DNA from: Isoetes taiwanensis
Taxonomy: Eukaryota > Streptophyta > Lycopodiopsida > Isoetales > Isoetaceae
DNA length: 64,000 nucleotides
Reading direction: 5' to 3'
NCBI GenBank assembly: GCA_021234155.1
Contig: JAJEKV010000005.1
Span: forward strand, 11,154,572 to 11,218,571
The position numbers were made by a program, and so were the translations under genes. The number at the start of each line of letters is the position of its first letter. The stretch's first letter is position 1. Of this stretch, positions 1-11,665 are shown in pieces. A model generated the notes under the pieces. The model was not told the DNA's origin, searched no databases, and was given only the letters and a program-made list of their open reading frames with translations.

Positions 1-806
1 GGGTTAGCGCCCGAGCATGTGGATGCTACGCCCCGTGCCGATGATACCACACCTATGCCCACACCGGGCCATCATCCCGGATTGTTTGCCCACCGTGCGT
101 GTCCCGCTGGCCCCGACTGTGCCACAATGCACCAAGTAGCCCCGAACCTACGTGATTGTGGATTTGGAGGAAGCAAGTGACACCTCCCCGGGGCAGATGA
201 GGTGACCCGCTTTTGCAAGAGGTGATGCACGAAGGCAGATGGCATTCTCTGGCTCGCCGAAGTTGGAGCAAAGACGGCCCGACCGGGCCGGCCATTTACC
301 GGGTCGGGTTTGGGGATGCTTTGTCCAGGCTGCACATCCTCCGCCATGGCAATCACTTGCAAGGGACCTCCTTCTCCGTCCAGGAAGACCTTACCCCAAA
401 GACAGCTCGGGCCGACGTAAGGATGAATTGTGTCGGGTCCGCGAGGCTCGCCCGCGACCGAAGTGGGCCGTATAGAGGCGCCGTGCTATCATTCGGGATC
501 ACTGGCCACTTGATCCATGGGCAGTGGCTGTGTAGTTGATTTGACTCCGAGATCTGCTAGGGCTTATGCCCTTCTGTTGTGTTTTATTGTAGTATTGTGA
601 TTTGCTACGGGGCATTGTCCCCCGAGTTCTGTGTACTGGGGCTAGTCCCCACGTTTGATTTTGGCTTCGGCCTTTTTGGTTTGGTCAAGGGGCTTGGTCT
701 CCGAGTTTCAGTCTGGGCTTTTGCCCTCTCTTTTGTATTGGGTCCCATAACCCGATTGGGTTTCGCGGATGTTAAAAATTTCTTCCTTCCTTCCTTCCTT
801 CCTTCT
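1..806 (+). mobile_element. LINE (non-LTR) relic, ORF1-like piece plus 3' end with TTCC tail
   Basis: The last 80 bases before position 806 (a stretch reading TTGTATTGGGTCCCATA, then a GGATGTTAAAAAT-like motif and a TTCC-rich tail) match the reverse complement of the ends at 29510-29560 and 31690-31740, so this is the 3' end of the same LINE family on the plus strand. Upstream, 213-539 is open and contains VQEDLTPK followed by an arginine-rich stretch and YRGAVL, resembling the C-terminus of plant L1 ORF1 proteins. No reverse transcriptase lies between them, so the copy is internally deleted or rearranged. The left end leaves the window. The family match is seen directly; the ORF1 assignment is inference. 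Confidence 0.6.
779..806 (+). repeat. TTCC microsatellite tail of LINE
   Basis: Short run of CTTC/TTCC units directly after the conserved LINE 3' end. It takes the place of the poly(A) tail expected for plant L1 elements. Confidence 0.7.
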
Positions 807-1236
807 TGAGTAAATTCAGTAAGTTAAGTGGCATATAAAATTAAAGGCTTAAACCTTGTCTATTTTTATTGTGTGACAAGTTTAATGTGGAAAATGGTTA
901 TGCATTAAACAGAAGGAGAAATTCAATTTGTCAACTAAGTTGTCTAGTTGAGTGTTTGTCAAAGATCTAACAAATATTTCTTACATACTTTGCCTCCCTT
1001 CCAATATGCGCGTTGTCCATTTTGCCTTTTTGCCTGGCCTCCTTCAGTTTCTGGATTTCCTTTTGCCTCATTGTCGTTTGTGTTTTTGTTAAGTCTTTAT
1101 TTATCCATATTTTTCTCCTCGTAGCTCAGCCCTTTTTTGCAAAACTTGGGATCTGTGTTCCCTGCTGGCAAATTTAACCACAATATTTAGTAGGGTTGCC
1201 TAACCCCCCTGCCCACTTTCCTGTATTTCTAGCTAT
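807..1236. other. intergenic, no gene seen
   Basis: AT-rich sequence between the LINE end and the minE promoter region. No conserved coding segment or recognisable repeat was seen. Confidence 0.5.
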
Positions 1237-1259
1237 GCCACGTGTCGTGCCACGTCAGC
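1237..1259 (+). promoter_or_regulatory. paired ACGT-core (G-box/ABRE-like) motifs upstream of minE
   Basis: Two ACGT-core motifs lie 12 bases apart, GCCACGTGTC (1237-1246) and GCCACGTCAGC (1249-1259), about 340 bases before the minE start. G-box and ABRE motifs of this kind bind plant bZIP/bHLH factors. Their role here is inferred from position only. Confidence 0.4.
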
Positions 1260-1597
1260 AAAAATAGTTTTGAGCCGTCGGATTCTCTAATTTCGAATCC
1301 TAGGGCCATGAAAAATAAAAAAATCCAAGAAATTCTCTGCCGTAGTCTGGCGGGATCTCGAACTTGCGCCAAGCTTCTCTTAGCTTTTCGTCGTAAATGT
1401 GGAGAACTTCCAGAAAATTAGAATTAGAAATAGTCTGCCGGCTTCCTTCTCTTCACGGCTGCATCCTTCATCACTGGATTAAGTAGGTTGTCCCATCCTC
1501 GGTGCTCGACTTTCTTCTAGGCCACATCTACTGTAGCGGTATGCTCCTTCTTCTATCTTTCTTTTGTATTTGATATTTTTATTTTGGTTTCTTGGAG

Positions 1598-2182
1598 ATG
1601 ATTCAGGTTGCCTGTATGCAGATTTCAACAAGCCCTTTGCCTGCCTCCGGTGCCTCGTTTTTATTCTTGAAGCATCCTAACCTTGCAGGAGCACTAAATC
1701 TAACCTGCAATGCGAGGCGCCATAGCTGCCATGCATTTCTTAACGAATTTTCGCCGGAGTGTTTGATTCAGCCAAAGAAACAAGAGGGTTTCTTTGAGAG
1801 GCTTGGTAAGGCCTGGAATATTCTTTTCCCTTCTACTCGCACCCCTCTTAAAAGAGCGGGCTCAAATGCCGAGATTGCAAAGCAGAGGCTCAGAATGATT
1901 TTAATTGCAGATCGATGCTCTGTAAGCGATGAAGCAAAGCAGAAAATTGTGGACAATATTGTTGGGGCTCTTGCAGATTTCGTGGAAATTGAAGGGGAAG
2001 ATAATGTCCAGCTTAATGTTTCGGCCGATCCAAGTTTGGGCACCGTTTACTCTGTTACAGTTCCGATCAGAAGGGTCAAGCCTCAGTATCAGGAGTATAA
2101 GGATGAAATGGAGAGTTTTGAATACCAAATTGGAGGAGATGAGGTTAGAACTGTTGGTATCAGATTTGAGTATCCTTGTTGA
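1598..2182 (+). CDS. minE: plastid division topological specificity factor MinE
   Basis: Single open frame of 194 residues. Residues 1 to about 60 are rich in Ser, Ala, Arg and Asn and poor in acidic residues, as in a plastid transit peptide. From about residue 75 it matches plant MinE: AEIAKQRLRMILIADRC, then SDEAKQKIVDNIV, a DFVEIE-NVQLNVS segment and TVYSVTVPIRRVKPQYQ, covering the anti-MinCD helix and the beta-rich topological domain. MinE acts with plastid MinD to place the FtsZ ring at the plastid midpoint. The first ATG in frame follows a T-rich stretch at 1598; an in-frame TTG at 1592 is not needed. No intron interrupts the coding region; some plant MinE1 genes are, from memory, split, so this could be a retrocopy or reflect lineage intron loss. 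Family assignment is secure. Confidence 0.9.
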   Translation: MIQVACMQISTSPLPASGASFLFLKHPNLAGALNLTCNARRHSCHAFLNEFSPECLIQPKKQEGFFERLGKAWNILFPSTRTPLKRAGSNAEIAKQRLRMILIADRCSVSDEAKQKIVDNIVGALADFVEIEGEDNVQLNVSADPSLGTVYSVTVPIRRVKPQYQEYKDEMESFEYQIGGDEVRTVGIRFEYPC

Positions 2183-2659
2183 AGCTTGAAATGCCCAGCA
2201 TATTATTCTGTTTCATTGATTCATATAACAACTGGTAATGGACTTCAGCGCAGCGCTGAAGATTACCTTATTGTACAATTGTATTACAGCCTTCTAAGCT
2301 ATTTTTTTTTCCTATGCCCCAATTTGTAATTGTTGCTATTACTCTTGTATTTACCATTGTTTTATTTGGCAAAATCTCCCTTAATTTTCTAGATCCTTTG
2401 TAGTTCTCTCTTGCTAAGTGCAACATAACTAACATACAAATTGAACGCTTAGTCCAAACACAATAAGCTACAAGTCCATTGCACCTAGCCAACAATACCA
2501 ATGTATGCCCTATACATATGAAGACTAAAAACATTGAACAATGTTGACCAACAACAATGCAATTCTTAAATCTCCGTATTATTTCTTAATGGAATTCAAG
2601 CCTTTGAAGGCATACTAGTACGCCCTAACATAACAAAAAAAACCTTAAGAAGGTTGCCG
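2183..2659. other. minE 3' flank, no gene seen
   Basis: AT-rich 3' flank of minE with several T-rich and A-rich runs that could hold a polyadenylation signal. No coding potential recognised. Confidence 0.4.
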
Positions 2660-3175
2660 CCGAAATTCAAATTACCACGAAAAAAAACCAACGCGAACCC
2701 AACTGCCTAGCCTTCTTCCCAACCCTGCAGTTCTGTTAGTTCTCCCTTTTTCGGATGGTCGACCTACTCGAAAGGCATCAATCATACCAGGTTCCTGAAT
2801 GTGGAGCTTCTCAATCAGAATTCTTTGAGCCTCTTCCCTTGTATTTTCGTGGTTCCTTTCTGGTATTCCCACAAACCTCAAATTTAGTGCTTTTTGCTAC
2901 TGTTCTTGCTGTTCCATGACACTGTCCATTCTATCGTTGATTTGTTAGGCTTATTTCAGATCGTGGGTCTGTCTTTGATTCAGCAACATGAGGATTTGTT
3001 GGACTTATTTCAGAATCCGGGAGAACTTGAGGACCATTATTGGTCTGAGCCATTGATACAGATGGCATAAGTGGACTCTGACCTGCATTTCCAGATTGCC
3101 CCATCCCATTCCAGATTGAAGTCGCTGCCAAGTTACCTTGAGAAGACTTTGTCTCTAAAGACAGCATCTTCACGG
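2660..3175 (-). pseudogene. LINE ORF1 (L1 nucleic-acid-binding protein) relic
   Basis: Read on the minus strand, the segment ending near 2672 contains LRFVGIPERNHENTREEA followed by LIEKLHIQ and DAFRVGRPSEKGR. This is the order of the RRM-like domain of L1 ORF1 proteins (GIPE motif, helix, then A-x-RVGR). The preceding stretch from 3173 is a Ser/Gln/Asn-rich N-terminal region. The two parts are joined in sense but broken by a frame change and an in-frame TAG at 2898-2900, which sits in a Gln-rich run where CAG is the likely ancestral codon. No ORF2 is adjacent. Confidence 0.6.
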
Positions 3176-5032
3176 AGATCTTTATCAGATAATCTTGCTG
3201 TTAACCATAAAAACATCACCCGTCATGTTTAAATTTCCATAAGCAGGATACTTATTTTCATATATATGCTTCACATGTGATGTTATACAAAGCAACCTGA
3301 GGAATTTACATAGCGCTAGCCTATGTGAACGAAAATAGAGGATGACTCATATGTAGAATAGGCATTCTAGTTCAGTACAATAAGTATCCAGAGACGACCT
3401 GTATTATGGTTATGTTTCGCCATGTGAGCTCACAGATAGTATATGGCTGGAATGGGATATGTAGCAACCTAGGACTTGGTAGATTGGATAGCCTATTCAT
3501 CTGTTGCCATGAATTATAAGACTGGGACTGAGGGTCTGCTTGTAGATGAATTGCTCAATGAAGGTGGCAAGACTAAAACCCGTTCATGAACAACTTTGTT
3601 CGATGTGTCTCTAACCGTCCCTGAGATAAGGCTTTAAATATATCCCGTTAATCTAAAATATAGAAAAGATGCAAGAAAGAGATGGAAAACTTGACATGCC
3701 AGTCATAATTACTCTAGTACTGCTTACACGTAATTGGAAGAGGATTGAAAGAGATGATGCTAAAAGTAGACTGGTGTATTTTGGCTCAAGCCAAAAATAG
3801 AGCCAATGCCAGGATTAGGACAAGAGCCAGATTTAAAATCATACTGGGCTATATAATGGATGCTGATCAAAGCAACCATGATCATCTGCTCGGATGAGAA
3901 TTAAAGGCAAAATCCCTTGGATTTTTTGCTAACCTTTTGGGGTTGTCAATGCGTGGTCGGGTAATTTACTTCTAAGCTCTTGTTGTTTGTTTGGGACCAA
4001 GACCTACTTTTTGTAATCTTCTTAAAGTCTTGTGGTCAATCTTGTACACATCCATACCATCTTAGACCTTTGCCCGGCCTGAGATCTTACTGACGTAACA
4101 CATAAATGCCTAGGTGAAGCAACAAACCTGGTCGCTTGCTGTCTGAAATATCTTTTCTTCAAACCGCCAGGCAATTTTAAGCAGCTCACTCATTCCATCT
4201 TGGCCAGTAATTGCCATGTATTTTTGCAACGTATCCATTCTGCCAGGACAATCAAATGAAACTTATCTAAGAAACACCGTCTTCTTAATCTGCAACCTAC
4301 CTACTTATAAACCTTTTTGTGGTGAAACCAAGAAAGCATTTTTTATAATTGCAGGGCACGGTCCACAGCCAAAACATTCCAATGGTTTAAGCACATTTCC
4401 AAAACATAATAACCCCTAGGAAAATGGATTATTTACTAACGATGACCAGATAAAAGAGACGTCTGTATCAACAAAGATGTTGGTTCCAAATTTATTGCTT
4501 TCGAGGTCCGTAGAATGAACTTGCTCATATGAATTCTCAATTGCTAACTAAATTTATAAAAGCAAAAACACTTTAATCCGATCCCTAATGACTCAACAAT
4601 TAGGACAGATTGAACAGCACTCACATTCTTTCGACAATCTTCTGCCGAGAATCTTGAGTCAACATGCTTCTCCAATTGTTATTTTCAGACCCAGAAACGC
4701 TTACGAGAAATATCAAGGAGATAAAAACAAAATGGAATTGCTCGAATTTGATAAAAGGGCAAATTCTGACTAAGCGATTAAAGGAACGGCGAGAATGATT
4801 GGAAATCTATGATGAAAACCTAGTAAAGGCCCCATCAGGTCGCCTAGCGGCCTCTCAGCTGCGACAGTGCAAAAGACTCCCTCCCTTTTCTGGAGAAATG
4901 GGGGACGGCTACGATCAGACTGTGGTCCTGATGCACGATTAACACGTTGATTAGTTTAGTTTTTTGGCGGACGTGGATTGCTTACGTGGACAAGGAATAT
5001 TCTCAAGGGTTAATATGCTCAAAGCATCTCGA
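3176..5032. other. intergenic, no gene seen
   Basis: About 1.9 kb without a conserved coding segment. Short open frames at 4216 and 4588 have no recognisable domain and no splice context. Confidence 0.4.
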
Positions 5033-5242
5033 AGTGTTGGGCAAACGTTTTAGGTCCCACCGAAAAATTTCCTAGCATTACTTTGACCCGTCGGATATCT
5101 TATATTTAGAGCTGGAAATTTCCATTGTCTTAATAGAAAACTATAAGAAACTTATCAGAAAAATTCCTACAATACACTAACAAAAAAATTTGCAATTTCA
5201 ATCGGTTGGTTTATAGTGTTCCCCGGACTTTGCCCAACACTG
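5033..5242. mobile_element. hAT-type MITE (about 210 bp)
   Basis: Perfect 13-bp terminal inverted repeats AGTGTTGGGCAAA (5033-5045) and its complement (5229-5241). With the outer base at 5242 the right terminus reads CAGTGTTGGGCAAA inward, a classic hAT end. The heptamer ATCTCGA lies immediately outside both ends (5026-5032 and 5243-5249). hAT elements make 8-bp duplications, so one outer base is probably lost or mutated at the left junction. There is no coding capacity. Confidence 0.8.
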
Positions 5243-5380
5243 ATCTCGACAATGCCAAATCTTCTCATCCTGATTTCATAGTAACTATCTAGGCAAAAGG
5301 GCACTTCAACAATGCGTGCACACAAACCACTTGGGCAACTTTACGTTCCAATTGTTGTATGCAACGTGAACATTTAGGGT

Positions 5381-6030
5381 CCTAGATTTTGAAAATGGAG
5401 GTTCACCTGGTTTGCAGGTCTCATGACTCTCGTTTGCAGGTGGGACTCTTGGTTTGCAGGTTAGCCCCGGAGCGGGTCACCTTGGTGTTAGCTTCGGGAG
5501 TGGGTCACCTCCATTCCGGGTTTGCCCTAGATTTTGAAAATGGAGGTTCACCTGGTTTGCAGGTCTCATGACTCTCGTTTGCAGGTGGGACTCTTGGTTT
5601 GCAGGTTAGCCCCGGAGCGGGTCACCTTGGTGTTAGCTTCGGGAGTGGGTCACCTCCATTCCTGGTTTGCCCTAGATTTTGAAAATGGAGGTTCACCTGG
5701 TTTGCAGGTCTCATGACTCTCGTTTGCAGGTGGGACTCTTGGTTTGCAGGTTAGCCCCGGAGCGGGTCACCTTGGTGTTAGCTTCGGGAGCGGGTCACCT
5801 CCATTCCTGGTTTGCAAATGGGGGAGCGAGTCACCCTGGTGTTAGCTTCGGGAGCGGGTCACCTCCATTCCTGGTTTGCAAATGGGGTCCTGCAATCAAC
5901 ATTAGCCGGGAGCAGCGGGACTCTTGGTTTGCAGGTTAGCTCTGGGAGCGGGTCACCCTGGTGCTAGCTTCGAGAGTAGGTCACCTTCATTCTTGGTTTG
6001 CAAATGGGATTTTGCAATCAGTGTTAGCCG
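5381..6030. repeat. 145-bp tandem repeat array
   Basis: Three nearly identical 145-bp units start at 5381, 5526 and 5671. They are followed by shorter derived units sharing the GGTTTGCAGGTTAGC and GGGAGCGGGTCACCT segments out to about 6030. The identical 60-residue frames inside the units are by-products of the repeat and not genes. Confidence 0.9.
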
Positions 6031-6212
6031 GAGTGGATCACCTGTAAATCGAGAATGGAGGGCCGATCTCCATTCCCCTATAGCAGTTGGAAAATCTTTT
6101 CCGGTGTAAATCTGGTGTTGTACAATCCTTCAAGAAACATGTTCATGGAGGACCAATCTCCATTACCCTACGGCATTGGAAAATCTTTCTTAGTGTAAAT
6201 CTAGCAAGGTGC

Positions 6213-6360
6213 AATGCTTAAAATCACATTTTCTTGGATGAACCATTTTTTTGCAGGAGTAATGCTTAAAATCACATTTTCTTGGATGAACTGCTTTTTT
6301 GCAAAAGTAAGCAATGCTTCAAAAAACATATTTTGGATGAACCGCTTTTTGGCAAAAGGA
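6213..6360. repeat. three-copy short tandem repeat, about 50 bp
   Basis: Units beginning AATGCTT start at 6213, 6261 and 6313, each carrying a TTTTGGATGAACC-like segment and a T-rich spacer. Spacing is 48 then 52 bases. Confidence 0.8.
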
Positions 6361-6540
6361 AGGAAACAGATCTGCAAGCAAATATTTGTTGTCTTGCATA
6401 GGTTTAAAAAGCATAAATCTTCTAGCTTCATCTGAAAAGCTATTCAAATAGATCCATTGATCTTCAGCTGCAATAATGCAAGGGGGTGCACATTTGTAGT
6501 GCGCAAATAACATCAACAAATACTTTTATAGATTTTTGGG

Positions 6541-6625
6541 TTGCCCCTAGGGGCAATCCCTTGTTTATGTGGGTTTTTGGCATATTCATGGTATATGCTA
6601 GCATATACCTAGAATATGCCAAAAA
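6541..6625. repeat. two adjacent palindromes
   Basis: TTGCCCCTAGGGGCAA (6541-6556) is a perfect 16-bp palindrome. The next, 6574-6625, is a 52-base near-perfect inverted repeat with no loop: outer 14-base arms TTTTTGGCATATTC, two mismatches, then a perfect 20-bp core centred on GCTAGC. Such structures often lie at ends of DNA transposons, but no matching partner was found. Confidence 0.7.
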
Positions 6626-6944
6626 TCGCTAAAACCCTTGTAAAAGTTTGTAAATGTTAGGTCATCCCCACATTTGCCGCGGGCTGCTGTGCATACCGCT
6701 ACTTAGGAAGTTTGGATGCCGACGTGAGGATGGAGGATTGCTTTCGGCCGAGGACCTTTCGTGCTATGTTCTCATACGATCCAGACAAGTTTGTATCTCG
6801 AGCTTTGTCTGTTTCCTTAAAATTTTCTAAGGCAAGTTCTATGTTTTGGATCTTCTCACCTGGACCCAGTCTTTATTGTTTTGTCTGTATTGGAAGCTCG
6901 GGGCTCTGCAGGATGCTCATTTAGTCTTTGATACTATGTGCCCG

Positions 6945-9245
6945 ATTGCAGGACTGCCATGATTGCAGGTTGTGTGAACACCGGCCATGAGAGAGAGGCT
7001 CTTCAACTGTTTTATGGAATGCAATTGGAAGGACTAAAACCAGATAAAGTTGTCTTTGTAATTATTCTCAAAGCTTGCTCGCTTTTAATGCCTTTCGGGG
7101 AAGGGTAAGTCCATCCATTGTGCTATTATTGGTGCTTTGGGTTTGGCCCGATAACGGCGTGGCTTGTGCACTTACCATCATGTATTCAAAATGTGGAAGC
7201 ATGCAAGATATTTGGAATGTTTTCAACAAAGCATTTCTCCTAGGAGCAAGATAATATGGAATATCATAATATCTACGGTTTGCCTTCATGGACACGGCAA
7301 GAAAGCTTTCCAACTTTTTCAGCTAATGCAGGAGGGAGTAAGTCAAAATGAGATTACGTATACCAGCATTTTTAATGCATTTTTGTCTCCTACATCTCTA
7401 GCGGGGGATACACTCTTCCATGCTCCGCGTTATCCATGCCAAAATTGTTCAGGTGTAATACTTGCCAATGCCATTATACATAGTACATATGTATTGCAAG
7501 TGTGGGTATATAGAGTAGGCAAGGAGCATCTTTCACAAAATGGAGGAACAAGATGTGGTGTCATGGACAACAATGATTCTTGCATTTGTTCAAAGATGAT
7601 TGCGCAAGGAGGCACTTAAACTCTTCAAACAAATGCGGATGACATCTCAGTAATTCCTATTGAAAAGACCGTTGTTGCCCGTCCTTTTCGTGCATGTGCC
7701 ATTTTGACATCGTCGTCTTGGGCAAACCGATCCACGATACATAATCTTTAATGGATTAGAGTCGGATGTTGTGGTAGGAAATGCTTTGCTAAATATGTAC
7801 TGATAGGAGTGGAAGTCCGTGGGAATCTCAAAACATGATTGTAAGAATGCAAAGGAGAGATGCCATATCATGGAACACTCATTATTCAAGCATCGCCAAA
7901 GCAAAAGCATGATAATGATGCACTCCTACTATTGGACACATGCTTTGTGAAGGGACGAAGCCCAACATATCCATAATTATTGCCATTCTTAGGGCATGCT
8001 CAAGCTTTGACAAGATTAGGTACAGGTAAGTTTGTTCATTCCATTATATTGAAACAGGGATTGGGTTCAGAAAATGCGGTAGCATCTGCCATGCTGAACA
8101 TATATAGTACTTGTGGTAGTCTGGAGGACCTCTTGAGCACGTTTGATGTAATTCCTCAACAAACAGTTTCTTTGTGGAACAACGTAATCGCTGCATATGG
8201 GAAACATGGTTCTAACAGAGAGTTCTTTCAAGTATTTCAACAAGATTAAGCGCCGCCAGATAGAACCAAGTGATGTTAGCTTTGTAGTTATTCTTGATGC
8301 ATGTGTCTTTTTAGAAGATTTACCTACGGGTAAGTTTATTCATGGTCACTTACTTGCAACTGGTTTTGAGTCACATGTTATTATAGAAAATGCTTTGTTA
8401 AATATGTATGCAAAATGTTCAGGTCTACATGATGCATGTAAAATTTTTAATCAAATGCTTTATGAGCATGTGGTGGCATGGACAACCATGATTGGATCAT
8501 ATGCTGAAAGTGGACATGTCAGAGAGGCATGCCGAATGTTTCAGCAAATGAAGCAGAATTATATACGGCCAAATAATGTCACATTCATCAATATCCTTAA
8601 AGTATGTTCTTGTCCTGCAAACCTTTCAAGGGTTAGAGCAATACATGCATGCATTATTAAGCACAATTTTGATTTAGACTCTTGTTTGGTGACTGCACTT
8701 CTTACTGGCTATGCAAATTGTGGGAGTGCAGGTGATGCACATCAGGTGTTTGAGGCCTTAGATTTTCTAACGATTTCTTCATGGAATGCCATGATTGGGG
8801 CTTGTGCCCAATGCGGATACTATAGGTGTGCTTTTAAGCTCTTTCAGGTGTTGCAAGTTGGAAAGTTAATTCCAAATATCATCACCTATGTAAGCACTTT
8901 AAATGCTTGTTATAGTCGTAATATTTTGGCACAAGGGAAATGGGTACATGCAGGTATTATTTGTAGTGAGATTCAATCAGATATAATAGTGAGAGCATTA
9001 AAATGCTCTCATCAATATGTATGGGAAGTGTTGTAGTTTGGACGAGGCAGATAAAGTTTTTGAAATGGCCATCGAAGATGGTATGGTATCCTGTTATTAT
9101 TGCATACAACCAAGAGGGATATGAGAAATATGTTTTCATGCCATTTTGGAGTATGCATGTCCAAGACATCCAAGCCAATGAAATAACATTTACCAGTGTT
9201 CTAAATGCATGCAGTAGTCAAGAAAATCTTGCAAGATATATTTGA
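6945..9245 (+). pseudogene. PLS-type pentatricopeptide repeat (PPR) protein, decayed
   Basis: A long run of PPR motifs is readable by moving among frames. The best part is 8197-9036, with ALLNMYAKCSGLHDACKIF, VVAWTTMIGSYAESGHVREA, PNNVTFINILKVCS, SSWNAMIGACAQCGYYRCA and PNIITYVSTLNACYS in the P-L-S order of plant RNA-editing PPRs. Earlier pieces at 6945-7330, 7500-7650 and 7980-8249 are in other frames, with stops and frameshifts between them, and a further shift follows 9036. PPR proteins bind organellar RNA. No C-terminal E or DYW domain is attached. The many breaks argue for a pseudogene, although small introns cannot be excluded at every junction. Confidence 0.75.
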
Positions 9246-10612
9246 TTTCCTCCAATGTGGCAAGTCTTAAATGCATAGGGTGGCATCTGTCTATTGCTAA
9301 GTCCACCTTTATGATTACCATTTTGCCGGTTTATCAATTAGTGGCCATCACATGCATGAACTAATAGAAGTTTAGCCCAGTCGTGTAGGATTTAATGCTA
9401 TCATATGAGAAACATTTGGTTATGGTCTAATTGGTACTCTGAAATGCCTTATGAAACATTTAATACCGAGGATTTGTGCCAAAAAAATGACATCAGTTTG
9501 GGTTTGTTGTTGATAAAAAATAATGTCACAAGTAATGGTGTTCAACTTTTATGTAAACTCTTAATTCATGCATGACCTAATAGCCCTTGGTCAAAATGCA
9601 TCTCAAGACATGAACTACACATGACATTATCGAGTCAAACATATTGAAATGAGAAATATAGCCAAGGTTGTGTGTGGAATTCAGGGCCATACATGTTGTA
9701 GGGTTGGATAACAAAACAATTAACGAGACAAATGCACCACATAAAGTTGTTTTTTTTAAGCTAATTCTTATCGTCCCCCAACAATCAAACATCTATATCA
9801 TCATGACCACAATCACAACCCATAACTATCTATACAGATCCAATATAATGTACCTACGTATATCCAAATTCTTTTGCAAGATTTATAATACATCACAACA
9901 GTGCTAGAATCACATGAACATCCAAAATTTCATATCCAACACACTTTGGAATAAAACTTTGCACTCATATTTTTAAACAGTTATCTGGGTGAGTGGCCAA
10001 GTAAGCAGAATATTAGTGCGCAACACCGAGCCCATGTTTACTAGGGTTAAAACTCATCTGTATTAGAATATGTAACGGAACCCATTTTAGGATCTACGAA
10101 TTGTTTCCTCCTGAGGCGCTATTTGATTCCATTATATGAGCTTACCTTTGAGATGAGCTGCCTCACGTGCTTGATAGTCGTGGAACATCGTGAGCAGTTC
10201 AAATCAATGACTCGCACGTGCATTCCACTTTTACCCCTACTAAGATGTTATCTGTAGGAGAAGTGAAGATATCACGGGAGCATCCGACAAAGTAACATTA
10301 GATCCTTGGTGATGTGCTCTATGTGGAGATGTATAATTAGAATTCCATCATGAACTAAAGTATGCCAATGAACCAAGATAGAATTTTGTGTTATGCTTTT
10401 GCAATCCTTGTTCCATGATAAGGACCAAAGATTTCTTCAAGCCCATCTTCATAAAGTCATAGTATCAAGTATTGTATTGTTTTGAAGTAGCAATTTTGAT
10501 TGCTTGTAAAAACATGACTTTCGAAGTATGATTTAAGCCACTTCACCCTCGGGATACGGAGGGCAACCCTCCGTGCGCAGCACCTTGTTTATATTAGCAT
10601 TTGCTTGTATAG
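9246..10612. other. intergenic, no gene seen
   Basis: AT-rich DNA without recognisable coding segments or repeats. Confidence 0.4.
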
Positions 10613-11338
10613 AATAGAATAGAATAGAATAGAATATACATTAATGTCCCTCAGGCCGTGAGGCCCCCGGACTTGTGTAGCATCCTGCGAGCTCCCAAAA
10701 GGTGCTGCCAACAAACAGACGCATAGGTTTATATAGCCATCTAGCGGGCTTCTCTTGTTCTTTGTAATACCCGCATCGTGCTTATAGCTGGCTTCTTGGC
10801 CATACACAATGCATCGTTATAAACAGTTTTGAACTGTACTTTGTGGGCCTCTCTGATTCGCCTCAACAGTGCTTCTCAGATTATTAGCCCTCTCTCTTTG
10901 TGCACCCCCCGGTGTCTTATTATCATCTCTTTTATAGCTTTCGCCACATCTTCTTTGTCCATCAGTGCTGGGAGTGGGAGATCCCACCTGACCTTGTTAA
11001 ATTTGGACCTTATATCTGTGTAGACCAGGCATTCCTTGACCATATGTGCTTCGTCTTCTATTTTTCCTGAGTCACATAGTTGACATATTCGCTCTGCTCT
11101 ATCTATTTTTCTCCATCTACCTTTCTCAATTCGGAGGTCGTGGCTCCCCATTCTGAACCTAGCCAGCGTTCCTCTGTTGCTCCTATTCAACATGTTGCTT
11201 TTGTATGTGATATGTCCTATCTGTCCCCCTGGATTGAAGGCTCCCAATAGCCAGTCTGCTTTAGGCCCTGTGTGATGTGCTAGCCAGCTCCTCATTGCCC
11301 TGCTTGTCCATTCTTCGTCCCATCCATCCGCTTGTATA
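10613..11338 (-). mobile_element. 5'-truncated LINE with pentanucleotide tail and 9-bp TSD
   Basis: Minus-strand LINE end. GCTTGTATA occurs at both edges (10613-10621 and 11330-11338) as a target-site duplication. The tail next to the left copy is a run of AGAAT units (TATTC on the element strand) instead of poly(A). The coding part, about 11329 to 10876, gives WLLGAFNPGGQIGHITYK, RSNRGTLARFRMGSHDL and a zinc-binding stretch RICQLCDSGKIEDEAHMVKEC, the C-terminal zf-RVT region found after the reverse transcriptase in plant LINEs. It remains open across that region, so the insertion is fairly young. Confidence 0.85.
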
Positions 11339-11489
11339 CTCAAAAAAGTATGCAACACGAAAAATATACTAAGAGGTATAGATACGTACAACAACATGTA
11401 AAAAAGTTGAATATATAAGGAGAATATATATAAAAGTTTATTAGTTTCTCTGTAGAAATAGTTTATGCGGTATACACGCACATGGATGG

Positions 11490-11665
11490 ATGGGAATATG
11501 AAAATGGGTTTCTGTTACAAAAGTGGTAAATAAGGGGTTTCTATTTGATCCCATCTTCCCAGTTGGCATATCCAATATGGGAGGATGAAAAGAGGTTTAT
11601 GTTACAAAAGTGGTAAATAAGGGATTTTTATTTGACCCCATCTTCGCAGCTGGCATATCCAATAT
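11490..11665. repeat. two-copy tandem duplication, about 87 bp
   Basis: GTTACAAAAGTGGTAAATAA starts at 11514 and again at 11601, followed in both copies by a TTGGCATATCCAATAT segment. Confidence 0.8.

Noticed and set aside
5389-5939. Family of identical 60-residue proteins
   Set aside because: They are produced by the 145-bp tandem repeat and have no start context, domain or splice support.
5381-6030. CRISPR-like array
   Set aside because: Units are 145 bp, contiguous and without unique spacers; this is plant nuclear DNA.
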